A stretch of DNA of 64,000 nt from assembly GCF_011039135.1 (NCBI RefSeq), contig NZ_JAAKEJ010000003.1:62001-126000 (forward strand). The letters are read 5' to 3'. Below are positions 46,136 to 54,697 of the stretch, in pieces. The stretch is from Desulfovibrio sp. ZJ209. GTDB lineage: Bacteria; Desulfobacterota; Desulfovibrionia; Desulfovibrionales; Desulfovibrionaceae. Position 1 is the first letter of the stretch; every line of letters begins with the position of its first letter. Below the pieces are notes generated by a model, which did not search any database, was not told the origin of the DNA, and saw nothing but the letters and a program-made list of their open reading frames with translations. A program made the position numbers and the translations under genes.

Positions 46136-47045
46136 CCCCGTTGAGCAGGGACCGGGCCGCGCTGAGACGCAGCGCCTCCTGGATGTCCGTGTCCAGAAGA
46201 AATCGCGATGCGTGCCCCGTCAAGGTGAAGGCCCGCAGGATGTCTTTGTAGGGGACCACATTGAGCCCTTCCAGCAACCAGCACTTCATCATGGCGGGGT
46301 AAGGCTTGCCCTGCCAGAACCTCTCCCAATACTGAAAGGCGAGCTCCAGTTGGCGCATGACATTTCTGGAAATATTGCCCGCGTGGCGCCGGTAGATGAA
46401 GCCGGGCTCGTCGATCAGGGAAAAAGTCAGTCCCGGATGGGCAAGGATATGAAAGAGAAGCTTTGTGCGCAGGACGATGTCGTCGCCGATCATGGTTTCG
46501 CTGAAGCCGTTGACCGCCTCAACGGCGCTCCTGCGGAACACGGCCCCCTGAATGTAGAACGAATGGAACAAGGTGCGTTCCAACTCCAGCAGGCCTGCGG
46601 CATCCGGGGACTTGCCCGCCAGGGGCGTCTCCTCCGGCCTCAGCTTTTTGTCCTCCCCGAGCGCAAAGGCCTTTGTGTGCGCGGCGAACACGCGATGCCC
46701 GTCTTCGAGCAGGCGCTCCATCCGCGCCTCGAGAGCCCCGGGTATCTGCATGTCGTCAAGGGAGGTGAACAGGACAAACTCCCCATGGCTGGCCTTGAGC
46801 AGCCGGTTGAAGTTCGCCGGTACGTTTCCGGAATTTTCCTGTTCAAGCACGAGGAAAGGACAGGGGCTTTGGCTCTGGAGCTCCTTGAGCAGTTCAACGC
46901 TGCCGTCCCCGGAGCCGTCATCCATGGCGACGATTTCGATATGCGGCCAACTGTCCTGCCAGATGGAGGTGATGCAGTCCCGGATGTACGGCGCGTGCCT
47001 GTAGCCGAGGCAACACACCGAGAGCAGTTTATCCTTGCCAGGCAT
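46098..47045 (-). CDS. Family 2 glycosyltransferase
   Basis: The 315-residue GT-A enzyme has SVCCLGYRHAPYIRDCI, AMDDGSGDGSVELL, FTSLDDMQIPGALEARM and FIYRRHAGNISRN near the end. No membrane segment is seen, so it probably acts on the cytoplasmic face of the membrane on a lipid-linked acceptor. It overlaps fdtB by 17 bases. Length is normal. Confidence 0.87.
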   Translation of the reverse strand: MPGKDKLLSVCCLGYRHAPYIRDCITSIWQDSWPHIEIVAMDDGSGDGSVELLKELQSQSPCPFLVLEQENSGNVPANFNRLLKASHGEFVLFTSLDDMQIPGALEARMERLLEDGHRVFAAHTKAFALGEDKKLRPEETPLAGKSPDAAGLLELERTLFHSFYIQGAVFRRSAVEAVNGFSETMIGDDIVLRTKLLFHILAHPGLTFSLIDEPGFIYRRHAGNISRNVMRQLELAFQYWERFWQGKPYPAMMKCWLLEGLNVVPYKDILRAFTLTGHASRFLLDTDIQEALRLSAARSLLNGGETHAHRAAAAI

Positions 47046-48201
47046 TGGCGGCCTCCACGACTTTTTCGATTTCGGCTTCCGTCATGACGGGATGGAGCGG
47101 CAGGGAAACGACCTCCCTGTGGATGGCCTCCGTGACGGGCAGGGAGAGGCCCGCGAACTCCGCGAAAGCCCGCTGGCGATGCGGAGGCGTGGGATAGTGC
47201 ACAAGGGTCTCCACCCCCAGGCGCTCCATGTGCCGCCGGAATGCGTCACGCCCGGCAACGCGCACGGCATAGATATGCCAGACATGCTCCTCGGCGTTCG
47301 TGGGCATCGCCGGCAGCGCCACGAGCGGATTGGTGATCCTGGCGGCATAGAGGCCCGCGATCTCGCGGCGGATGGCATTGTCCCGGTCAAGATCCTCCAG
47401 TTTGCGGTCCAGCACCGCGGCCTGAAAGTCATCAAGGCGCGAGTTGCAGCCCTTGCGCTGGTGGACGTATTTCTCCCTTGAGCCGTAATTGGCGATCATT
47501 GCCGCGGCCTCGGCGAGCTGCGGGTCATTGGTCGTGATCATGCCGCCATCGCCCAGGCAGCCGAGGTTCTTGCCGGGATAGAACGAAAAGCCGGCGGCGT
47601 CGGAAAGGTTGCCGGCGCGGCGCCCCGCCAGCAGGGCACCGTGGGCCTGCGCCGCATCCTCAAAGAGCTTCAGGCCGTGGCTCACGGCAAAGTCCCGCAG
47701 GGCGTCCATGGGCGCCGCGCGGCCATAGAGATGCACGGCCATGATGGCCCTCGTGCGCGGCGTCAGGGCGGCCTCGAGGTTTTCCGGGGCGATGTTGAAG
47801 GTTTCCGGGTCCGGCTCGACCAATACGGGCACGCACCCTGCCTGGCTGATGGCCAGGATGGTGGCGATGAAGGTATTGGCCGGCACCAGGACTTCGTCGC
47901 CCGCCCCGAGCCCGGACGCCTGCAGCAGGATGCGCAGGGCGTCAAGGCCGTTGCCCACGCCCACGGCATAGCTTGTGCCGCAGTAAGCGGCGAAATTCCG
48001 GCAAAAGCGCTCGTTCCACGGGCCGCCGATATAGCGGCCGTCGTCGAGGATGCTGTCCAGGCGCCCGGCGATGTCGTGGCGGATGCGTTCGTTGATTTTG
48101 CGCAGGTCGAGATATTTCACCGAAAGGTCTGCACGCTGCGCCCCGTGCGCTTGGACGCCCGCCACATCGCAGCCCGCATTTTTGGCGCCATGGAGCACCA
48201 T
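47029..48201 (-). CDS. fdtB: dTDP-3-oxo-6-deoxyhexose aminotransferase (FdtB/QdtB-like)
   Basis: PLP-dependent DegT/DnrJ/EryC1 aminotransferase, 390 residues. Visible are YLDLRKINERIR, YAVGVGNGLDALRILL, EDAAQAHGALLAGRRAGN, FYPGKNLGCLGDGGMI (catalytic Lys) and NSRLDDFQAAVL. With FdtA and FdtC next to it, it should form dTDP-3-amino-3,6-dideoxyhexose. ATG 48201 couples to the upstream stop as TGATG, but adds about 27 residues before the usual N-terminus; a GTG at 48120 is the family-like alternative with no Shine-Dalgarno. Confidence 0.85.
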   Translation of the reverse strand: MVLHGAKNAGCDVAGVQAHGAQRADLSVKYLDLRKINERIRHDIAGRLDSILDDGRYIGGPWNERFCRNFAAYCGTSYAVGVGNGLDALRILLQASGLGAGDEVLVPANTFIATILAISQAGCVPVLVEPDPETFNIAPENLEAALTPRTRAIMAVHLYGRAAPMDALRDFAVSHGLKLFEDAAQAHGALLAGRRAGNLSDAAGFSFYPGKNLGCLGDGGMITTNDPQLAEAAAMIANYGSREKYVHQRKGCNSRLDDFQAAVLDRKLEDLDRDNAIRREIAGLYAARITNPLVALPAMPTNAEEHVWHIYAVRVAGRDAFRRHMERLGVETLVHYPTPPHRQRAFAEFAGLSLPVTEAIHREVVSLPLHPVMTEAEIEKVVEAANAWQG

Positions 48202-48659
48202 CAGTATTTCCCCTTCACCGTCAGGCCCGCGGGCACATCCTTCGTGACGATGCTGGCCGCCCCGATGACGGCGTTTTCACCGATGGTCACGCCCGGCAGG
48301 ATGGTCGCGTTGGCCCCTATGGCGGCCCCGCGCCCGATATGGATGCCCTCCAGCGTCCAGTGGCGGTTGCGCGATTTCGGGTGCCTGTCGTTGCAAAAGG
48401 TCGCGTTGGGGCCGATGAAGACGTCATCCTCCACGCGCGTGCCGTCCCAAAGCTGCACCCCGCATTTTATCGTCACGCCATTGCCGATGACCACATCATT
48501 TTCAATGAAGCAGTGGCTGGCGATATTGCAGCGCGCGCCGATGCGCGCCCCCGGGAGGATGACGCAAAACTGCCAGACGCAAGTATCTTCGCCAATGGCA
48601 GTGGTTTGTACATCAGAAAGATTGTGAATCACTTTTGCACAACTCCATAAATTCTTCAT
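48201..48659 (-). CDS. fdtC: Left-handed beta-helix acyltransferase (FdtC/QdtC-like)
   Basis: The 152-residue protein is made of hexapeptide repeats ([59 protein letters not shown]). The family N-acetylates dTDP-3-amino-3,6-dideoxyhexoses with acetyl-CoA. ATG 48659 has AGGAG 6 bases upstream and lies inside the end of fdtA. It shares TGATG with the downstream aminotransferase. Confidence 0.88.
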   Translation of the reverse strand: MKNLWSCAKVIHNLSDVQTTAIGEDTCVWQFCVILPGARIGARCNIASHCFIENDVVIGNGVTIKCGVQLWDGTRVEDDVFIGPNATFCNDRHPKSRNRHWTLEGIHIGRGAAIGANATILPGVTIGENAVIGAASIVTKDVPAGLTVKGKY

Positions 48660-49023
48660 AGCTCCTGATATAGTCGGTCGTGTCATAGTGTTCTGAGGCG
48701 AGCACCATGACGATACAGCCTTGCGAAAAATTCGTGAACTCACGCCAGACGAAATTTTCCACATAGAGCCCAGTGGAGGGGCTGTCCAGATGGTAGGTGA
48801 CGCGCTCGCGCCCGTCATCGAGCGTAAAGTCACAGCTGCCCGCGAGGCAGATGATCACCTGCTTGAGATTGCGGTGCGCATGCCGCCCCCGAATGGCATC
48901 CCGGACAGTGCCCCAGATATAGTAGATGCGCTTGATATCGAAACTGAAATCAAGGCCCTTCTCCAGGGCGACGAGGCTGCCCGCATGGTCGCCATGGATG
49001 GCAAAATGTTCTAGGCGGTACAT
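48613..49023 (-). CDS. fdtA: dTDP-4-oxo-6-deoxyglucose 3,4-ketoisomerase (FdtA/QdtA-like)
   Basis: The 136-residue cupin has [21 protein letters not shown] (the RGxHAH motif of sugar ketoisomerases), [17 protein letters not shown] and [19 protein letters not shown]. It isomerises dTDP-4-keto-6-deoxyglucose to the 3-keto sugar for FdtB. Whether the product is Fuc3NAc or Qui3NAc cannot be told from the sequence. It overlaps the big glycosyltransferase by 13 bases and fdtC by 47. RmlA and RmlB, which supply its substrate, are not in the window. Confidence 0.9.
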   Translation of the reverse strand: MYRLEHFAIHGDHAGSLVALEKGLDFSFDIKRIYYIWGTVRDAIRGRHAHRNLKQVIICLAGSCDFTLDDGRERVTYHLDSPSTGLYVENFVWREFTNFSQGCIVMVLASEHYDTTDYIRSYEEFMELCKSDSQSF

Positions 49024-51950
49024 AGCGAAAAGCCTTTGCCGTCGATGCGCAGGTTTTTGTTGAAGGCGCGCAGCCGCCCATCCCAGTGTGCCGCAAAGGC
49101 GGCGGGGGCGCGGCTCATCAGGCTTTTCGGCGGGCCGGCGACAAACAGGGTGGCAAAGGGCCACCAGACCGAGCGCCTGCCACGCTGCCCGAGGCGCAGG
49201 CAATAGTCCTGCAGGGCCCAGGAGCCCATGGAGACATCCAGCCCCCCGGCATTCCTGAAATCTTCCGCGCGGGTGAAGAGAAACAGGCCGTCGAGGGCGT
49301 CCACCGTTCTTGGCAGCCAGTTCCACCCGAAATGCACGAGGGCTTCGGCCCCTGCCAGGCCAAACAGGGGGCCCATCCTCCCGCTGGCGTCTGCCATGTA
49401 ACCGGCATGCGCAATGGCGCGCGCGGCCCGGAGCACGGTCTTTCCCCCCACCGCGCCGATGCCCGGGCGCCAGAGCGCGGAGACGGTTTCTTCAAGCCAG
49501 TCCTGGCTTGTGGCGACGGCGTGCGGTGTCACGAAACCCAGGATCTCGCCGCTGGCCGCGTCCGCCGCCGCGTTGATGGCGTGGGGGGCCCCGGCAGCCC
49601 TGAGCAGGACGGGAAGGCCCGCGGCCTGCAACCCCTCCAGCGTGGCTTCCCAGAAATCACGGTCTTCGGCCGCGCATGTGTAGATGAGCTCATGCGGCCA
49701 GCCGGCCTGTTTTGCAAGCGCCCTGGCGTGGGCGGCGAGGTCGAAGTCCCGCGAGGGGATCTCGCAGATAATGCTGGCAGAAGGTCTTGCGGCCGGTGCC
49801 GGATAGCGCACCCGCACCCACTGCGCCACAGGGGCGTCTTCGGCGCGAGCGCCCGGGGAGGTGCTGTCAAGCCATTGCTGGACGGCCTTGCGCGCATTGT
49901 CGAGGGCATAGGCCTTGGCGTTGATGCTTCCTGCCGTGCTGCCCTCGTGCGCGCGCCAGTGGTAGAGCACATGCGGCACATGGACGAGCCGGCTCCCGTC
50001 AAGGCCCGTCACATAGCGCAGCAGCATGTCGTGGTCCTGGGCGCCCTCAAACCCAGGCCGGAAGCCGCCGATGGCGCGCAGGCGGTCCGTCCTGTACACG
50101 CCAAGGTGGCAGACGAAGTTCTGCGCGGAGAGCAATTCCCAGTCCCAGGCGCTGTTCTTGAAATGGGGGTTGAAAAGGCTGCCCGCGTCGTTGATTTTGT
50201 CCTCGTCGGAATAGAAGAGCATGCCCTCCTGGTTGGCCTCGATGGCCCGGGCCATGACGGCGAGGGCATCCGGTGTGAGCAGGTCATCCTGGTCCATGAG
50301 GACGGCCCACGGATGTGCCGCCATTTCCAGCGCGGAATTGGTGGCCGCGGCTATGCGGCCGTTGCGCTCGCGGAAGACGGCGCGGATGCGGGCGTCCTTT
50401 TCCATGTATTCGCGGATGATGGCCGCCGTTTCCGTGCCCGGGGAGGCATCGTCGGCGATACACAGCTCCCAGTCGTGGTGTGTCTGGGCAAGGACGGAAT
50501 CGAGGGCGGCGCGGAGGTGGGCCGGCTTCGGGGCATATACCGGCATCAGGAGGGAAAAGGCGCCCCCTGCCCTTTCCCGGCTGGCGAGTTTCTGTTCCGG
50601 CAGTTCACGGCCGAAGACCCAGAGCGCATAGGCCCGTGGATCGTTGGGCGGCAGGGAGAGGCCGGTATCTTCCGCGATTCGCAAAAGATTTTTCGCAAAA
50701 CGCGGATATTCAACCCGGGTGAAATTTTCGTAATTCTTTATCCATGCCTCATGGCGTTCCAACATTTCGGTGAGGCCCAGCTTGCGGCACCAGTCCGCGG
50801 ACCCCCGGGCGCGCTCCAGGAAGGTCTCGGGAGTGTCGTCTGCATAAGAGCGCAATATGCTCTCGCTCGTGCTGCACAGCCCGGCATTGCCGGTCTGTTT
50901 TCCGAGGTCATAGGCCGCGGCGGCCGTGCGCGGAGTATGGAACAATTTTAAGTACATCTCGAAAAGCCCGCCCTGCTCCCGGGGCGTGGGCGCGTGGGCG
51001 ATGGCACGTTCCCAGCCGGCCTGCCAGAAGGGATAGCCGACCAGCAGTTCCTTTATCCGCGCAAGCCCGGCCTCCCTCGCCAGTGCGTCCAGCCTGGCGG
51101 CCGTCCTTTCGGGCAGCATGGGGCAGTAGGTGAGCCATTCAGTGACATCGAGAAACAGGCCGTCATTCTGCGTGAGAAGATGCCAGTCGGGGGTGAGCAG
51201 GAGCAGGCTTTTTCCCACGAGACGCCTGGAATTTTCCTCCTCATGCGCATGGCGCCCGTGGGTCTGGCTTTCGTGATGGATGACGAGGGCGTCAGGGTTG
51301 ACGGTCATGCGGTAGCCCTTCTGGCCCAGGCGCGCGCACAGGTCCACGTCTTCAAAGCCGTTGATGAAACCTTCGTCAAAGGCGCCTGCCTCCTGAAACA
51401 GGGATTTCCTGACGACGAGACAGGCGCCGGTGATAGCCTGGAAGAAACGCCGTTTGCGGGCCAGGGGGCTCGCGGCCGGGATGCCCTCGTAAAGATGGCC
51501 CAGTGTGTACGCCGGGGAAATGAAGATCCCCAGATGCTGCACCGTGCGCCCGAGGGGCGTTTCCTGGGGGTAGACCAGGAGCGGCCCCGTGGCGGCGATG
51601 TCGGGATACGTGGTGAAGTCGCCAATCAGGGGCTCGTACCAGCCCGCCTGTACTTCGGTGTCATTGTTGAGGAAGATGAGGAACTCGCCCCGGGCTGCGT
51701 GGGCCCCCTGGTTGCACGCGCCTGCGAAATTGCGATTTGCCTCGTTGCGAATATAGGTGAAGGAATCACCAAAAAGCTGTTTGCCCAGAAAAGGGCAGCC
51801 CCTGGCTGTGGCATCGGAGGAAGCGTTATCTACAACGATAACCTGTATTTTGGATAAATCCGTATTTTCGGCAATGCTTTTCAGGCATTTTCGCGTCAGC
51901 TCCCATTTATTATATACAGGGATAATGAGGGAGGATTCATGGTTTCGCAT
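49011..51950 (-). CDS. Large multi-domain glycosyltransferase (GT2 repeats)
   Basis: The 979-residue protein carries two clear GT-A family 2 domains. The first has SLIIPVYNKWELTRKCLKS, VVDNASSDATARGC, FLNNDTEVQ and GFEDVDLCARL. The second has FSLLMPVYAPKPAHLRAALD, IADDASPGTET, LMDQDDLLT and GAQDHDMLLRYV. A third partial domain at the end (SASIICEIPSRD; GFVTPHAVATSQDWLEE) is degenerate. Large enzymes of this kind assemble glycan chains or rhamnan-like O-units. First gene of the minus-strand cluster; no good Shine-Dalgarno or promoter is visible upstream. Confidence 0.87.
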   Translation of the reverse strand: MRNHESSLIIPVYNKWELTRKCLKSIAENTDLSKIQVIVVDNASSDATARGCPFLGKQLFGDSFTYIRNEANRNFAGACNQGAHAARGEFLIFLNNDTEVQAGWYEPLIGDFTTYPDIAATGPLLVYPQETPLGRTVQHLGIFISPAYTLGHLYEGIPAASPLARKRRFFQAITGACLVVRKSLFQEAGAFDEGFINGFEDVDLCARLGQKGYRMTVNPDALVIHHESQTHGRHAHEEENSRRLVGKSLLLLTPDWHLLTQNDGLFLDVTEWLTYCPMLPERTAARLDALAREAGLARIKELLVGYPFWQAGWERAIAHAPTPREQGGLFEMYLKLFHTPRTAAAAYDLGKQTGNAGLCSTSESILRSYADDTPETFLERARGSADWCRKLGLTEMLERHEAWIKNYENFTRVEYPRFAKNLLRIAEDTGLSLPPNDPRAYALWVFGRELPEQKLASRERAGGAFSLLMPVYAPKPAHLRAALDSVLAQTHHDWELCIADDASPGTETAAIIREYMEKDARIRAVFRERNGRIAAATNSALEMAAHPWAVLMDQDDLLTPDALAVMARAIEANQEGMLFYSDEDKINDAGSLFNPHFKNSAWDWELLSAQNFVCHLGVYRTDRLRAIGGFRPGFEGAQDHDMLLRYVTGLDGSRLVHVPHVLYHWRAHEGSTAGSINAKAYALDNARKAVQQWLDSTSPGARAEDAPVAQWVRVRYPAPAARPSASIICEIPSRDFDLAAHARALAKQAGWPHELIYTCAAEDRDFWEATLEGLQAAGLPVLLRAAGAPHAINAAADAASGEILGFVTPHAVATSQDWLEETVSALWRPGIGAVGGKTVLRAARAIAHAGYMADASGRMGPLFGLAGAEALVHFGWNWLPRTVDALDGLFLFTRAEDFRNAGGLDVSMGSWALQDYCLRLGQRGRRSVWWPFATLFVAGPPKSLMSRAPAAFAAHWDGRLRAFNKNLRIDGKGFSLCTA

Positions 51951-52222
51951 AGAAATATGGAGTTATAATGAATGGTTAGCTGACAGGTTTTCCTATATGG
52001 AAGATGGTTGACGTTCGCATGCGTTTATAGGGGCTCTCCTGTTGCGGACAGAAAATTCTGCCCGCCCATCGTCTTCCCGAGTGGCGCCAGGGCTTTCCCG
52101 GCGAGCGCCATAAAATCTTCACCGATACCGCAGCCCTGGGCACGAGCCTGAAGGAGCGCCTTTTGGACAGTCCCAAGGCAACATATATGAAATATTCACC
52201 GTAGGTCAATATACCAGTATGC
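51951..52222. other. Divergent intergenic region, low GC
   Basis: Lies between the glycosyltransferase operon (minus) and the double-HTH gene (plus), ending at its operator-like palindrome. It contains a TATAAT at about 51964 and TTGACG near 52006, but no well-spaced promoter pair on either strand. No gene is supported. Confidence 0.5.
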
Positions 52223-52243
52223 GTTGCCCTTTTTTTGGGCAAC
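52223..52243. promoter_or_regulatory. Palindrome overlapping the double-HTH gene start
   Basis: GTTGCCC-TTTTTTT-GGGCAAC is a perfect 7-base inverted repeat around seven T, ending 9 bases before ATG 52253 where a Shine-Dalgarno would be. It could be an operator for the HTH protein or a hairpin blocking translation. Confidence 0.5.
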
Positions 52244-52252
52244 CCTGAAATT

Positions 52253-52795
52253 ATGCAGGCGTCCACGTGCTTTTTCGGGAAGCTTTTTCGCGAATGGCGA
52301 ACGGCGGCGGATATTTCGCTCTGGGGCTTGGCGCTCAAAATGAGCTACCATATCCGAAATCTGCAACGCATCGAGAAGGGCGAACAGCAGCCCGGGGTCA
52401 ACCTGGCCTTGAGGCTGCTCGCCGCCATCGGGGCCGAACCGGGGGCCTTCATGCAGAAGCTCGCGGACGAATGCCTCCCCGGCTTGCCGCACAGCCTGTC
52501 GCCGATGGGCCACGTTACGATTTCGTACGAGATGCCACAGATGAAGGAGGGCCAAAAATCGCTCTTTGGCCTGTTCCTGGTCCAGGCAAGGGTGGCGGCG
52601 GCTGTTTCGCAAACGGCAATGGCCAAGGCTGCGGGCTACAATCTGCGAAACATCAATGGTGTGGAGAGTGGCCGGCAGGACCCGGGAATCATGACGGCCC
52701 TCGCCTTGGTCAAGGCAACAGGTGCAGACGTAGGTGATTTCTTTAATGCTCTCTCCTTGCGCTGGAACGAGCTCCTCTTCAACAAAAAAAATTAA
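52253..52795 (+). CDS. Double helix-turn-helix (XRE-type) regulator
   Basis: The 180-residue protein holds two XRE-like HTH domains. The first is GKLFREWRTAADISLWGLALKMSYHIRNLQRIEKGEQQPG and the second VQARVAAAVSQTAMAKAAGYNLRNINGVESGRQDPG (each given here across its length, about 35-40 residues). They are separated by about 50 residues. A monomer with two HTHs can bind an inverted repeat on its own. ATG 52253 is the best start; no Shine-Dalgarno is visible, and TTG 52235 lies within the palindrome. It is divergent from the glycan cluster, so control of that cluster is possible but unproven. Confidence 0.78.
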   Translation: MQASTCFFGKLFREWRTAADISLWGLALKMSYHIRNLQRIEKGEQQPGVNLALRLLAAIGAEPGAFMQKLADECLPGLPHSLSPMGHVTISYEMPQMKEGQKSLFGLFLVQARVAAAVSQTAMAKAAGYNLRNINGVESGRQDPGIMTALALVKATGADVGDFFNALSLRWNELLFNKKN

Positions 52796-53281
52796 AATAT
52801 CGCGATTCAAGAGGAAGGGCGGGGCATTCATGCTGGCCCGGCATAAGGCGTGTATCCTTTCCTTTCAGGACGCGCGCACCCCACACCTCCCTATACCCCT
52901 GCCAGCTTCATCTGGCGCCCGCCGGGTTGCGCCGGCGGGGCCCTCCCACCCTCCATCAATGCCTCCCGTTTTCCGGGCAGCCAAGGAGAATGGCCGCAGG
53001 CTTTCCCAGTGCGAGCGGGTCAATCTCAGCTGGCGCGGTCTTCCAGCCCAGGCTTCCGGCTTGGCGCCCAAGAAACGGACATTCTGCCAGCTACCTGACG
53101 GGGTTTCTTGGCGCGCAGCCTCCTTAGAGAGTGCCGTCATTTGATTTCAGCCCAAATGGCGAGACCCGGATATGCGCGGCAGCCGGAAACGAAGCCGTGT
53201 ATTTCGCGTCTCGTGTGGCGAGAAGCCGCCAGGCTTCAATCCTGGAAAAGCATTTCCCATAAGGGGTCGGAGATTGTACGG
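52796..53281. other. Gene-poor stretch with inverted repeats
   Basis: No open frame here has coding character. A GC-rich hairpin CCCGCCGG-GTTGCG-CCGGCGGG lies near 52920-52945. A longer interrupted stem, GCGC-C-CAAGAAAC against GTTTCTTG-GCGC (53064-53114), encloses about 26 bases. The stretch may be the remains of deleted island genes. Confidence 0.5.
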
Positions 53282-53524
53282 ATGTTTATCGCAAGCCCGC
53301 AAATTTTTTGCGACTTTTGCGAGGGGGAGGGGTGGTACGGGAACTACCTCAAGTGGTACTCGGGCGCCCCGGTGCATTTCCCGGAAGTGGATTTCATCGA
53401 GAAGCTTATTGCGGAACTGCCGGATGGGGATTTCCGGTTCATCCGTATCGGCGAGGGCTCCGACGACACCGAGGTGCGCGGCGGCTTTTGGGAAAATCCC
53501 TTCGAGATGGAACTGGGGAGGTAG
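53282..53524 (+). CDS. Small hypothetical protein in the island
   Basis: The 80-residue acidic protein (MFIASPQIFCDFCEGEGWYG, then PEVDFIEKLIAELPDGDFRF and GGFWENPFEMELGR) has amphipathic, foldable composition and a CDFC Cys pair near its start. The GGAG upstream is about 12 bases from the ATG. No family recognised; it is convergent with the toxin gene. Confidence 0.55.
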   Translation: MFIASPQIFCDFCEGEGWYGNYLKWYSGAPVHFPEVDFIEKLIAELPDGDFRFIRIGEGSDDTEVRGGFWENPFEMELGR

Positions 53525-53544
53525 ATCAGCTTTTTCGGGGCTTT

Positions 53545-53838
53545 CTAGCCGATGTCCTCGGGTGGGTATTGCTGGGAAGTATGGAGGACAGCTTTGATAT
53601 AGATAATACCAGCGTCTGTATCCACGCCGTAAACAAGGAGATAGTTCCTATGTACGACCAGCTCTCTGGAATTGCTTTCACGGCCCAGCTTGCCACGAAA
53701 AGGAAATTGGCCCAATGAGTCCGCCGTGCTGGTGAGGCGGTCATCTATCTCAAGGGCGGCTGTGAGATTATCTTTGGCGATGAAGAAAATCAGCTTGTCA
53801 CGTTCAGATAAGGCTGAAGCAGTCCAAACAACCTTCAT
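53545..53838 (-). CDS. RelE/ParE-superfamily toxin
   Basis: The 97-residue protein (VVWTASALSERDKLIFFIA, RLTSTADSLGQFPFRGKLG, RELVVHRNYLLVYGVD, IIYIKAVLHTSQQYP) fits the ParE/RelE plasmid-stabilisation toxin fold with the conserved RELV..NYLLVY block. ParE proteins act on gyrase, RelE on ribosomes; the subtype is not decided. It overlaps the antitoxin stop by 4 bases (ATGA) and is translated with it. Confidence 0.88.
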   Translation of the reverse strand: MKVVWTASALSERDKLIFFIAKDNLTAALEIDDRLTSTADSLGQFPFRGKLGRESNSRELVVHRNYLLVYGVDTDAGIIYIKAVLHTSQQYPPEDIG

Positions 53839-54092
53839 TGCTGTTCTGCCATAGCCAAAAGCTTCTTCCGACGCTCCTCGGCAAGACGCGTGGCCTCTTC
53901 CTGCGAAACGTATCGGCCTGCCCGGTAGTCTCGCTCGCCTTCCTCAACCTTGGCCCTGAACCAGCCCTCATACGCGCAATAATTGACGATAGCTTCCCGC
54001 AGGGCTTCCTCGCGGGAAAGCGAGAGCGATGCGGCCGTTGCATCCAGTTGATCCAAAATGGCCGTATCTAAGGAAATCTGCGTCTGAGCCAT
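53835..54092 (-). CDS. Ribbon-helix-helix antitoxin (CopG/ParD-like)
   Basis: The 85-residue protein begins QTQISLDTAILDQLDATAA (RHH DNA-binding strand and helix), followed by LSREEALREAIVNYCAYEGW and a charged C-terminal helix that would bind the toxin. ATG 54092 has GGAGG with 6-base spacing; the ATG 12 bases upstream has none. First gene of the toxin-antitoxin operon, probably self-repressing. Confidence 0.87.
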   Translation of the reverse strand: MAQTQISLDTAILDQLDATAASLSLSREEALREAIVNYCAYEGWFRAKVEEGERDYRAGRYVSQEEATRLAEERRKKLLAMAEQQ

Positions 54093-54169
54093 AGTAACCT
54101 CCACCCTGAAACCCTACCCCCGCAGGCAGCCACCCGTCAAACAGAGGCTGTCTGCGTATCGAGACCACT

Positions 54170-54688
54170 ATGAACATGATCCATGAAGGACTCGCCGCCC
54201 TGCGACCCGTTGAACCGGACGCAGGGCAAGTATTCAGCGGCCAGAAAAGCGGCGCACTCGTGAAGGACTACGCCGCGCCCACCAGCTCCACGCCGGCCAT
54301 CGACCCCGGCTGCATCTTCCATGAGGCCAGCCGTGACCTCGTGGTCTGGTTCCTCGACCCGCTCTGCGTCTCCGGCCCCACGGGATGCGGCAAGACCTCC
54401 TGCATCAAGCAACTGGCCACCCTCTGGCCGCCCCGCTGGAAAGCCATGCGGATGAAAATGCGGTGCCGGAAGCGCTCCTTGCCGGTGGACAGGCGGACTT
54501 GTCCCCATCGGTCACGGGGCCTGCGGGCACGGGACAGGACGAAAACCAGGCGGAAGGGGGCGAACCTGAAGACGCTCAGGGTCCGCATAGCGAGGCGGAG
54601 GCCGTCGCGCCCGGGCTCCCTGTGCCAGCAAATGGCATGGATATTCCCCGCGAGGCCATGGACGTGGAAAGACGAAGCGGCGCTTTAA
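54170..54688 (+). pseudogene. Truncated CobS-like AAA ATPase fused to an unrelated remnant
   Basis: The first 80 residues (MNMIHEGLAALRP ... FLDPLCVSGPTGCGKTSCIKQLA) match the N-terminus and Walker A of CobS/NirQ-type AAA ATPases common on integrative elements. Coding similarity stops just after the P-loop, and Walker B is missing. Downstream, a different frame (54385-54741) has better coding character (LPVPANGMDIPREAMDVERRS), like the tail of a mobile-element protein. This looks like two genes joined by a deletion. Confidence 0.65.
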
Positions 54689-54697
54689 AACTCTCCG

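Noticed and set aside
52734..53144. Open frame across the gene-poor stretch
   Set aside because: Low-complexity Pro/Ser/Arg-rich translation, no Shine-Dalgarno, start inside the HTH gene.
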